This document shows, one piece after another, positions 55,753 to 64,000 of a DNA stretch of 64,000 nucleotides. The notes below the pieces were generated by a model, which saw only the letters and a list, made by a program, of their open reading frames with translations, did not search any database and was not told where the DNA came from. Position numbers and translations under genes: made by a program. The stretch is taken from positions 563,642,010 to 563,706,009 of the forward strand of contig NC_081413.1 in the NCBI RefSeq assembly GCF_030272615.1, written 5' to 3'. Every line of letters begins with the position of its first letter. The first letter of the stretch is position 1. This DNA comes from Cryptomeria japonica (Eukaryota; Streptophyta; Pinopsida; Cupressales; Cupressaceae).

Positions 55753-58197
55753 TCATGTCATCTGTAACAACCTTTCATCTAGAATCTTATTCCCTTTCCA
55801 ATTCTCTTTCTTAGCATATGTAATGAATTTAGTCACGATTCCTTCGATTTCTGTGCTTGGAATCTCGGGAAGATTCTTGATACTCTCTTCTAAGTGGATG
55901 ACCTGATCAAATGCATCTAAAAGAGCTGCGTCCCAAGTAGGTTCAAGTTCCTTTGTTCTATCAATCAGGAGCATGGTGGCATACATCTGATCATACTGCT
56001 CATCTGTAACATCTGCGTCCTTGCGAAAGATGATCGTGATTCTATCCTCAAATTCTTGTAAATCCACATCTGTCTCGACCTCGATCCTTCTGCCAAGAAT
56101 GGTACGAAGTACCTCAAATACTCTGTCCTGGATCGGATTGATCACCTCCTCAACTTGACCACATCTAACACTGATGTCCTCGAAGAGAACACTCTTTATA
56201 TGGAGTAAGGTTGACCACTGAAACAAACTGTGAGAATCACCTTCTAAGATCCTCTCTTGTGCTAAAATTCTTCTGGATGTGTGTCTTATAACTTTCAAGA
56301 CAGGGATGACAACGTCCTTGGTATGGGCAAATGCAGCTACTGTTGCCATCAATCTGTGAATAATCTCAAGAACTTGGATAGCCTGATGGGTGATCTTCGA
56401 CATCCTTGTAACAAACTCTATGGCCACCGTGTGAGATCTATCCATGCAACCACATGTACGCTGGACTAGGTTCCTGAATCTTTCTGCTTCGTTGATTGAT
56501 TGAAGGGGGAATGCCTGCAATGGTGATCTAACTGGATCCTGACGTCCCAAAGGTTCATTGATGTGACTGAAATATGTCCTCCATGCACCGACCTCTCTCT
56601 CGAGCTTTCTATTCTTTTCCACTTCTTCTCTAAGCTTGTCCTTCAATGCCTCAAATGTGTCGGTGGCATCATCTAAAGTCTGCTCTGCTGTGGATGGTCC
56701 CAACTCAATAGTCTGTATATGATAGTCTTCTGCTAGGATCTCACCCTCATATTTGTCTGCTGCCGGTGTAGCTATCTGCAGTTTTCTACATCCAGTCTCA
56801 TCTCGAATCATCTTGGACATCTTTGTAGCCTTCTTCTTCTCTGTTGTCATATGTGAACGCCCAACAAGGCTCTCTAAATCAATTGCACTGTCCTCGTCCT
56901 CAATTACGATCACCTTAGTCAATCTTTCCTTCAACCAATCTGGGATATTTGATCTTGTCTCTTGAACTTGAATTTCTTTATGTACTATTTCTTCTTGCCT
57001 GGGAGGAGATGTTACTTCGTTATCATTATCTAAATCATAGTCTTGGAGAGATCCATCGGATGAAACATGCTGTGCCTGTCCTTCTTCCTGTCTATCATTC
57101 TGCACCATCGATTCCATGGACTCTTCCACTCGAACTGTTCTATCTTCTGGTCTGGAAGAAGTACCTGGTGTTTGATCTTTGTTGGCACCTAACTTTTTCT
57201 TGGAAGGCTCTTTCTTTTCTGATCTTTCCTTTCTCTTCGAACCTCTCGAATGGAGATTGCCCTCACTGGCACATCGAAGGTTACCTTCACCTGAATTCCT
57301 AGGATTAGGATTGCCTTCACTAACACTGGCTCCACCCTCGGCTGGCTTTTCTTCCAAAGTAAAAGACATAGCTATGTCTTGTTCTCTCAACTTCTGATGC
57401 TGAACGTCTACCCATCTGCGAGTACAAGACAAGACTGGTGCCATCAAATCATCTAAATCCACGGCCTCGGGCTCATTCCAATTCAAACTTATTGTTTTGC
57501 TTTCTCTATCATATGAAGATTGGATGTGCCTGCCGTTGTCCTGAGCTTGGTCGGCTACTCTGTAAATCTTAATCACCTGGATGAAATAAAACATCCATTT
57601 CTCAAAATAGAAGGCATGAGGTGCTCCTGTAACTCTGTTGAGCATGGTAATCAAATCTCTGTACTCCTCTTGGAAATCAATCCTGTGTGGTGTGTTCGGT
57701 ACTTTGCTCAGACGGGGACGACTCTTGAGTAGCCAGTTCTTGTTGATTATGCTTAGGCAAGCATCTGGATCATCATCGTACACTGATCTGGCTCCTTCAA
57801 TGCTCTTGTATATCATGTCCCTGTGCTCTGGAAGATGGAAAGCTTCACTTATGGCTTCCTCTGAAAGGTACGCCAAAGTGTTTCCCTCGTTGGACACAAT
57901 TGTCCTGGACTGCGGATTGTAGTGACGGGCACACTCGATCATCAACTCGTGGCACTGAATGGCTGGAGGAAAACCGGCCGCCTTGATGATGCCACTTTCT
58001 ATTATTCTCTGGGCGACAGGTGATGGCTTGCCGATGTAAGGGACCTCTCGGAACTTCTTCGTGCTAAAGTTCCCCAAGTTTGTATCTCCAATGTTGCTCC
58101 ACTTGGACACGATCTTGGTCTCCACTTCTTCGGTCTTCTGATCTTCTTTCATGAGAGCCGAGCGACTGGTGGATGCTCCCGCCTTTGGGGTCGCCAT
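55753..58197 (-). CDS. Intact ORF of unknown function in an LTR-like insertion
   Basis: 814 codons from ATG at 58197 (MATPKAGASTSRSALMKEDQ); the frame is open to a Met at 58278, but that extension is hydrophobic and less plausible. The N-terminal 230 residues look like a folded domain (AQRIIESGIIKAAGFPPAIQ, ECARHYNPQSRTIVSNEGNT, AISEAFHLPEHRDMIYKS, RIDFQEEYRDLITMLNRVTG). A low-complexity middle follows with three SEGN/GEGN units and a basic run (GSKRKERSEKKEPSKKKLGA), possibly nuclear. The last 330 residues are helical, with a coiled coil (LKDKLREEVEKNRKLEREVG). No enzyme motif seen. It is the only long undamaged frame here. A TATA box lies 715 bp upstream. Confidence 0.7.
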   Translation of the reverse strand: MATPKAGASTSRSALMKEDQKTEEVETKIVSKWSNIGDTNLGNFSTKKFREVPYIGKPSPVAQRIIESGIIKAAGFPPAIQCHELMIECARHYNPQSRTIVSNEGNTLAYLSEEAISEAFHLPEHRDMIYKSIEGARSVYDDDPDACLSIINKNWLLKSRPRLSKVPNTPHRIDFQEEYRDLITMLNRVTGAPHAFYFEKWMFYFIQVIKIYRVADQAQDNGRHIQSSYDRESKTISLNWNEPEAVDLDDLMAPVLSCTRRWVDVQHQKLREQDIAMSFTLEEKPAEGGASVSEGNPNPRNSGEGNLRCASEGNLHSRGSKRKERSEKKEPSKKKLGANKDQTPGTSSRPEDRTVRVEESMESMVQNDRQEEGQAQHVSSDGSLQDYDLDNDNEVTSPPRQEEIVHKEIQVQETRSNIPDWLKERLTKVIVIEDEDSAIDLESLVGRSHMTTEKKKATKMSKMIRDETGCRKLQIATPAADKYEGEILAEDYHIQTIELGPSTAEQTLDDATDTFEALKDKLREEVEKNRKLEREVGAWRTYFSHINEPLGRQDPVRSPLQAFPLQSINEAERFRNLVQRTCGCMDRSHTVAIEFVTRMSKITHQAIQVLEIIHRLMATVAAFAHTKDVVIPVLKVIRHTSRRILAQERILEGDSHSLFQWSTLLHIKSVLFEDISVRCGQVEEVINPIQDRVFEVLRTILGRRIEVETDVDLQEFEDRITIIFRKDADVTDEQYDQMYATMLLIDRTKELEPTWDAALLDAFDQVIHLEESIKNLPEIPSTEIEGIVTKFITYAKKENWKGNKILDERLLQMT

Positions 58198-58499
58198 ACC
58201 TACACAACATTTCATTATAAGAAATAGATTTTGCAATAAATAACGTAAATAAGAGAGATAAATTTTAGGAAACCTCATGATAAGTCTCTAGAGTTATCAT
58301 TTCCTAAAATACAACGATTGAGCCAAGAGATTCAAAATTCAAAACTTCAACAAAATTTGAAATATGACGATGAATGAATAAAACAATAACAATTAAATCG
58401 CCATACCTCGACAGAGAGCTAACTCTAGAATGCAAAAACAAAATTCGCCTAGGCAAAAATTGAGGTATAAAATAATCTTCAATATGATCTCCTCAAATT

Positions 58500-58870
58500 T
58501 GACTTCGCCACCTCTGGAGAGAATGTGATCTTCAATTATCGCCTTGGACGTGGTCTCAAATGGATCTTCAAGTTCGCACAAATAAATCTCCAAGTCTTTA
58601 GCAAATTCGCCTTAGTGTATCCTCAAGCTCGCACTTGGTGTGGTCTTCAAATTCACACCACCCTTTGATTGCTTACGCCACCTTGGATGGAATTCGCACC
58701 TCTTCAAACACACTTCGCACTCCACACAAGATGATATTAGCGCCACCTTTGGTCTTCAATGCAATTCGCACCACCTTTGGAGTGTCTTCGCCACCTTGGA
58801 TGAATGAAACTCGCACCACCCTTGAACACACTTCGCACTATATTCGCCTCCCTTAATTCGCATGTAGAGA
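58500..58870 (-). repeat. Cluster of TTCGC(A)CC motifs in the ORF leader
   Basis: About sixteen variants of TTCGCACC/TTCGCCACC within 370 bp, many followed by ACCTTTGG or ACCCTT. They lie between the minus-strand TATA box and the ORF start. Confidence 0.65.
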
Positions 58871-58910
58871 AGGTAAAATAATGATGTAGAAATGATAATT
58901 TTTACCCCCC

Positions 58911-58920
58911 TTATATAGCG
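58911..58920 (-). promoter_or_regulatory. TATA box of the LTR-like insertion
   Basis: Minus strand CGCTATATAAGGGGGG, about 715 bp upstream of the ORF start and 320 bp downstream of the hairpin array. Confidence 0.6.
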
Positions 58921-59242
58921 CTTGCATCCTTCACCCCTTAGGCCGACTTAATAAAAATAAAACCATTTTTTAAATGATTTGCAATGAAATGACAAGGCCG
59001 ACCTCCTTAAATGAGCGCTCAAATCGATTTTTTATTAATTAATTAATTAATTATTAATGCCTTGCGTTTTTTAATTTGCAAATTTCGATTTTAATAAAGG
59101 CAAAATAATTAATAAATGTCTAACGCCATATTAAATGCCAATAAAAAATGGATTTTCAATTTTTTAAATTGATTTAGCATTTAAAGAAAATTTGAATTGT
59201 TTAATTTGGCGCCAAAAATATGAAAATAAAGGGACGTACCTC

Positions 59243-61170
59243 ATCGCTCTGGTCCCTAGGAGAGGGACAGGAGCGATCCATGATTTTGGTCTTGATTCTT
59301 GCGTTTTCAACGTTCAACTCCTTCATTTCCATGTTCCAAATCGATCGTCTGGTGGTCCCTCGAACTTGAATGCCCTTTCTTGTGCGAGCAAATGCATCTT
59401 ATGACCATTATCGCCCTGGTCCCTTGGAGAGGGACAGGAGCGATCCTAAGGTTTTTGCTTGAAATTCTCCATTTTGGTACGATCCTTTCCTTGTATCATC
59501 TTTCAGATGCCATTTAAAACCTTGTGCGTCCTTGCCTTAACGTGATTTTCAAAGAATATCATGCGTTTTGCCTAACATCGCCCTTGTCCCTTGGAGAGGG
59601 ACAGGAGCGATCTCCATGTCTTCATGTTCATCTTGTATCTTTAACCTTCGTAATATCATTGTAAGGCGAACAACATCTATGCTCGTGTCCTTTGCGCTTA
59701 TTTCCATTTGTCTTCATTATGTGTTTGGACGTATTAAAGGGACCATCGCCCTTGTCCCTTGGAGAGGGACAGGAGCGATCCTACGTTTTCTCCTTGAACT
59801 TGGCGACTTTTAAACTTCGATCCCCTTTGCAACGTCTTCCCAACGATGTCCTTCGCGCTTCCTAACCTTGCTTCGCTTGGACCTTGAAGGAACGTGAGTG
59901 TTTTACTAGTATCGCCGTGGTCCTTGTCCAAAGGACAGGAGCGATGTGGGGCCTTTACACCATTTGGCGATGTTTGGACGTTCAAAACTCTTGTTTATCA
60001 TCTTGTTGTCATACCATGGACCCTCCAGAACATTGCAATATATTGTCCTTACGTGAATTTTGCATGAATTGATCAATACATCTAATATCGCTCTGGTCCC
60101 TTGGAGAGGGACGGGAGCGAAGTTCATCATTGCGAGCTTGTTCTTGTTTTTACCAACTTGTAACTATCTTCATTGCGTGAAATGACGTCCTTTAAATCCT
60201 CTTGGTAACTTAATATTTGCTTGTCCTTTGAAATCGATGCCTTAATGGAAATATCGCTCTGGTCCCTTGGAGAGGGACAGGAGCGATCTGGGTCTTAGAG
60301 TGCACATTCCTTCCATGTGATGACCTTTGCAACCTTGCGCTTGATGGAAATGCTCTAAAATGTCTTCGCCACCCTTTGTCGTGACTTGGATCGGTTTAAA
60401 CTTGCGTAGGGAGTATTATCATTATTGTATCGCCCTGGTCCCTTGGAGAGGGACAGGAGCGATCCTTCCCTTGTGGCTTTCATCTCACTTTGCCATGCTC
60501 CAAGTTTATATTCAACGGACTCGTCCTTCTTTACTCTATTCGTCCATGCCTTGACATCATTTGTAATTTTACAAGAAAAGCAATTATATCAAAAATCGCT
60601 CTGGTCCCTTCCTGAGGGACAGGAGCGAACTAGGCATTTAACACTGTTATGGACGTCCCAAAAATCTTCAATTTATATTCAATGCGTTCACCTCATGTTT
60701 TCCTTTGTTTTTGAACGTAAACTTGCCTTGACCCTTGTCTGGATTTTGCAAAATGAAGGAAATCGCTCTGGTCCCTGGGAGAGGGACGAGAGCTACAAGG
60801 TACTTCGCCCTGGTCCCTTGGAGAGGGACAGGAGCGATTTGGTTAATATAGGTCATTCTCCTTTGTTTTTGCATATCAAATTATATTCATTTGGCAAAGC
60901 ATCTTCCCTTGGACGTCCTCAAATCATTAAGTTTTCAAAATCTTGCAAGGACAAGGTGAAATTTGAATTGTAGCTCCGGTCCTTCACTGAGGGACAGGAG
61001 CGATTTTCCTCCTGGAGGCATTTCTGTGCTCACGAAAATCTTCAATTTATATTCAATGGAAAGATCTTGTCGTTCTCTATCACTTCAAACGTAAAATTTG
61101 TCTGGACTCTGCAAGGATGATGAGATATTTGAAATTGAGCTCCCGTCCTTCACTGAGGGACAGGAGCGAT
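59243..61170. repeat. Array of 13 palindromic 35-bp hairpins, helically spaced
   Basis: Consensus: left arm ATCGCTCTGGTCCCT, loop TGGAG, right arm AGGGACAGGAGCGAT. Right arms end at 59277, 59444, 59611, 59779, 59945, 60121, 60287, 60463, 60629, about 60796 (degenerate), 60838, 61004 and 61170. Steps are 166-168 bp, twice 176 and once 42. The 35-bp core is nearly invariant while the 130 bp between cores have drifted almost beyond recognition. In copy 5 both arms changed together (GTCCTT with AAGGAC). Copies 12 and 13 have a modified left arm. Lies upstream of the minus-strand TATA box. Confidence 0.92.
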
Positions 61171-61610
61171 TTTGCTCCTACAGGCCAAAATAACAAGATT
61201 TTTCACATTTTAACACTTCACGAGGCGAAAACAAATTAATTCCAATGCCCAGGATCAAAATTCAAAAAAGTCAAAATTTGGTCAAAATATTCAATCAGAC
61301 AAAAATTCACATTGGCGATCAACACTTAGACAAATTTAAGCTCTGCATGAACATTCCAATTGAAAATTAGACCATTTTGGCGAAATCATTGCATTCAAAA
61401 TTTGCATTCTAGAAAAGGAAGCTCAAAAGCTCTCAAAAACGACTGGATTATGGCTTGAAAAGGCAAAATTTAAAACCCTAAGGCTTGGCCCTAAATCCAG
61501 ACAACCAACTAACTAACAAAACCCTAAAAACGAAGGCGAAAACGAGCGAAAAACGAGCAAAAAGAGGGGGTCCCCATTTGCGATGGGGCGATGTTGAAAT
61601 GGTCACAACA

Positions 61611-61615
61611 GTCAC
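61611..61615. repeat. Target-site duplication GTCAC, right
   Basis: Pairs with 54690-54694; joining them restores a continuous gag frame (YKREEGDQGVEDSK). Confidence 0.85.
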
Positions 61616-62636
61616 CTTCTTCCCTTTTATATTCTCTCCTCCCTAGTGTCTCTGGCTTAGACCCCCTTGTTCTTGGTTGTTCGGTGAGGGACAAATTCCC
61701 AATACAGTATAAGTTTGTTTCAAAAAGTTCAGCAACTTCTGTCTATAGGTTCCTTTCTTCTTCATCATGTACCAACTATATGGATGAGCTACTAATATTG
61801 GTACTAGATTTAGAGTCTTCACTTGAAGCAGAGTGTACGGTTTGGTTACTTGCTTGGTCGGCGAGATCTTCGCTTATTTTGTCGTCCGAGCTATATGGAC
61901 GAGCTACTAGTATTGGTACTAGATTTAGAGTCTTCACTTGAAACAGAGTGTACGGTTTGGTTACTTGCTTGGTCGGCGAGATCTTTGCTTATTTTGTCGT
62001 CTGAGAGTGGCAAGGTTTTGGCAGCCTCTTCCAACTTACTCCACGTACGCGGTCTTTCTCTCGCTCGACTACAACTTCAGTTGGCACTTCTACTCCTATT
62101 TCTCGTTGGATTCTTTGAACCTTTGACGACTCGTAATCGTTGTCTCCTCTCACTTTGCTCTCTCAGGCAGAGAGATCTCTATACTGATGTCTCTCCCTCC
62201 TCTTGGGTGTTTTTGGTAAGTTAGTCCTTGTTTGGGCGTAGGGGCATTAATTGCCGGGGGTACAACATTTGCTCGCATTCCACACCTCTTTCCCCCTACG
62301 GGTCCTCTCTTCGTATCGTTGCAGAATCTGTTGCCAACATTGCCCTCAGTTGCTTTCCTCCCGTTGGTCTTGTAATTCAATCAAATTCCATGCCAACAAC
62401 CTTGGGATTCTTCTGAGAAGATCGAAGACCGTAGGGATCATTGTGAGTTCATCATGTACCGTGCCTTTAGGGATCGCTCGCTCCTGAGCTTCCCTTTGCA
62501 CATATTGAGTGACTGAAACTTCCCACATATCTACCAAGCCTTTAGTCAATTGATCTTCCCGTGGTTCTTCTCCTGTAACTTCTTCTTTGTTGTCACTTTC
62601 AATTACAAGTACTTGCTGTTCAAATGGTCGGCCCAT
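61616..62636 (-). pseudogene. N-terminal Gag region of the outer element
   Basis: Starts with ATG at 62636 (MGRPFEQQVLVIESDNKEEV), 45 bp past the primer-binding site; the same frame is already open from the site itself. After a frameshift near 62370 the coding trace continues in other frames (PTEVVVERERPRTWSKLEEA near 62070, LPLSDDKISKDLADQASNQT near 62000) to LGRREYKREEG at the insertion point 61616. A 115-bp tandem duplication (61776-62005) adds a frameshift. No named domain; it is the charged Gag N-terminus by position. Confidence 0.6.
61776..62005. repeat. Two 115-bp tandem units
   Basis: 61776-61890 and 61891-62005, each starting CTATATGGA(T/C)GAGCTACTA, differing at only a few positions. 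115 is not a multiple of three, so the duplication shifts the gag frame. Confidence 0.85.
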
Positions 62637-62680
62637 TACGCGTGCATACCACCTGCCACCATATTGATCTTTGAGTTCGT

Positions 62681-62696
62681 ATCGGCAATGGCGCCA
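62681..62696 (-). promoter_or_regulatory. Primer-binding site of the outer element
   Basis: Minus strand TGGCGCCATTGCCGAT, three bases from the LTR. TGGCGCC-type sites are common in plant gypsy elements. Confidence 0.88.
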
Positions 62697-62699
62697 AAA

Positions 62700-63010
62700 T
62701 GTTTGCTCTTGAATGGAATAGTTTTAACTTATGAAAAATAAATAGAACACAACAACATAATAGAATAATAGCAAATAAATATTCAACACAGCATATGGCA
62801 GGATGATGTTTCTTTATTGCCAGGTGTAATTCTGTATATCATTCCCCTCTCCTGTTCTTGATACAACAACAATATAAATAGTACCAGACGGCTGGTTAAG
62901 GCTGCCAACCGTTAGCAACCGACCCAACTCTCGGGAACTAATTACACTGCCCTTATTAACAAAACATAACAAAGTAGTATTTATTTATGAGTGGCATATT
63001 TGTCGTCTAC
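62700..63010 (-). repeat. 5' LTR of the outer gag-protease element
   Basis: Partner of 44973-45283. Plus strand TGTTTGCTC ... CGTCTAC; the last A of the expected ACA is missing before the target duplication. Confidence 0.88.
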
Positions 63011-63015
63011 CCTAA
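63011..63015. repeat. Target-site duplication CTAAC, right
   Basis: Pairs with 44968-44972 and bounds the 18-kb unit. Confidence 0.88.
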
Positions 63016-63486
63016 CTAGTTATGGAAATTAGGAGGTTTTGGTCCTTCAATCTTTGACGAAAGATGAATAAAATGTCCAGTTTGTTCAAAGGTATTGGAA
63101 AAATCAACCACCATTTACGTTTGCATAGTATCAAATATAACATGATGATAATGTTATTGAGAGTTGATTTTCAATGTATTACATTATGGCTTTTATAAAG
63201 TCTTTCATTGTAACTTTCCAAATAACTGACCTATGGCAAACTAACTAATAATACTAATAACAATAATAGACTACTAAAAAACTACAAGTCGCTAAGGTGA
63301 CTATATTACCGTAAACCTTAATAATTTCAAAATCCTTTCTTAAGGTTTACATTCCACACAACAAAACAAGCTGATCAAAACAAACAAATACATATTATTT
63401 AGAAGCTTTTTCTTTGAAAAGAGAAATCTTGAATCAAGTGTAACTCCATCAAATTGCCTTGTAACCCTCAGATAGGTGTAGCATCT
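63016..63486. other. Unassigned flanking sequence
   Basis: Continues the DNA interrupted at 44972. AT-rich, no gene or exon recognised. Confidence 0.4.
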
Positions 63487-64000
63487 TGTTGGTGTACATT
63501 TTATCATTCACCGAACATTAGAATAAAATGTCAAGGACACTCTACCCTCTCTTGAACAAAATCACTACGTGTGCCAAGATTGCAAAGAAAAATTACACGA
63601 TGACTCCAATGTTTATATGTGCGAACGAGCAACTTTTTGTTGGATAGCTTCCTTGGTTATCTATGCTAAAATACAAGGGGGACTTACGCTCAACTATGTT
63701 GATCACAAGTTAGGACTTAGACGTATATAGCAATGAATGCTCTCTCTTTTTTAGGATTTTCAATTAAAATAAAAGGACAAAAAGAGCTCAAGAGACTGTA
63801 AAGACTGGGTGAAATCAATAACAACACTTTGTTTCGCCACGCTAGGACAACTATGCAAAGCAAGTGATATCTTCTAAGGGTGTGCTAAAGATTTTCATAC
63901 TTATGAATAATACCATTGATCGAACAATATTTACTCAAAGTAGAAGTTAAAGCATCCACATCATAAGCTCAGGCTAACTTTACACATTGAATGGAAATCA
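63487..64000 (-). repeat. LTR fragment related to the 54695 insertion, cut by window end
   Basis: Starts TGTTGGTGTACATTTTATCA. It parallels 54695 onward block by block: GAATAAAATG followed by CCCTCTCTTGA and ACTCCAATGTT here, GAATAAAATA followed by TCCTCTCTTGA and ACTCCAAGGTT there. Later it shows TCTTCTAAGG in both. Diverged but clearly the same LTR superfamily; orientation inferred from that match. Confidence 0.6.

Larger units (their letters stand above)
54695..61610 (-). mobile_element. 6.9-kb LTR-like insertion carrying an intact ORF and a hairpin array
   Basis: Bounded by TGTTGACGTG ... TCACAACA with a 5-bp target duplication, interrupting gag. No direct terminal repeat, primer-binding site or pol sequence is found inside, so a very long solo LTR is the best reading. 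A divergent relative of its left end starts at 63487. Proposed minus-sense layout: U3 with hairpin array (61170-59243), TATA box (58911-58920), 5' UTR, an 814-codon ORF (58197-55753) and about 1 kb to the end. Alternative: an internally rearranged element or other transposon with TG..CA ends. Confidence 0.7.
44973..63010 (-). mobile_element. Non-autonomous Ty3/gypsy gag-protease element enlarged by two nested insertions
   Basis: Minus-strand unit with 311-bp LTRs at both ends and matching 5-bp target duplication. The primer-binding site TGGCGCCATTGCCGAT sits beside the right LTR and a purine tract beside the left one. Subtracting the insertions 50736-54155 and 54695-61610 leaves about 7.7 kb. 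This encodes Gag with zinc knuckles, a protease-like domain, a basic linker and a second large ORF, but no RT, RNase H or integrase. The LTRs differ at about 30 of 311 positions, mostly transitions, so it is old. Confidence 0.88.

Noticed and set aside
59192-60554. Short ORFs repeating IALVPWRGTG (plus) or APVPLQGTRA (minus)
   Set aside because: They are translations of the hairpin core in one frame each, end within spacers and have no common start or context.
59243-61170. CRISPR-like appearance (short near-identical repeats at regular distance)
   Set aside because: Spacers are about 130 bp, related to each other by descent, and the array sits inside a plant LTR-like insertion; no cas genes. 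A tandem repeat with a conserved palindromic core explains it.
1-64000. tRNA, rRNA or microRNA genes
   Set aside because: TGGTATCAGAGC-type strings are primer-binding sites, not tRNA genes; no cloverleaf or rRNA segment was recognised. The hairpins at 59243-61170 are too short and in an array, so a microRNA call would need small-RNA data.

Overview
The window reads as a stretch of a large, repeat-rich seed-plant nuclear genome, most likely a gymnosperm. This rests on AT-rich background, almost wall-to-wall LTR retrotransposons (Ty3/gypsy Tat-type and chromovirus, several Ty1/copia), very long LTRs, deep nesting, and a plant first exon followed by an intron that does not end within the remaining 32 kb. 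No bacterial-type operons, CRISPR, rRNA or tRNA genes were seen. The organism is an inference; no species-specific marker was recognised.

Left part (1-22.3 kb) is a nest four elements deep. A decayed minus-strand Copia (19.8-22.3 kb) is cut by a plus-strand Copia (14980-19791). The Gag zinc knuckle of that Copia is cut by a short gag-protease-only Copia (11082-14979). The 5' LTR of that one is cut by a Tat-type gypsy element (1-11081, minus) whose gag-to-integrase frame is broken only by in-frame stops. 22.3-31.5 kb holds a 1-kb direct duplication with AT-rich palindromes, the 3' end and LTR of another Tat-like element, an RNase H relic, an unrecognised coding relic, and AT-rich sequence with no gene.

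Middle: one host exon, 31934-32095, matches from memory the N-terminus of the plant CPSF-A/SF3b3-like family (Arabidopsis At3g11960 type) and ends at a clean splice donor. Everything to the right is then probably intron 1. It carries a chromovirus derivative (33648-39439, target duplication AGAAC) that has lost gag, protease, RT and the integrase core and instead holds unrecognised coding sequence, and then a fairly well preserved Copia (40347-44330).

Right part (44968-63015): an 18-kb minus-strand unit bounded by 311-bp LTRs and the target duplication CTAAC. It is a roughly 7.7-kb gag-protease element without RT or integrase, whose gag is split by two later insertions: a 3.4-kb solo LTR (50736-54155, target duplication AAACC) and a 6.9-kb LTR-like insertion (54695-61610, target duplication GTCAC). 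Removing each restores the gag reading frame at the junction. The 6.9-kb insertion carries the only long intact ORF of the window (814 codons, unknown function). Upstream of its promoter lies an array of 13 palindromic 35-bp hairpins spaced 166-168, 176 or 42 bp, all close to whole multiples of the DNA helical turn, with a compensatory change in one copy. This array, with its ORF, is the best candidate here for something undescribed. A divergent relative of the same LTR begins at 63487 and runs off the right edge.
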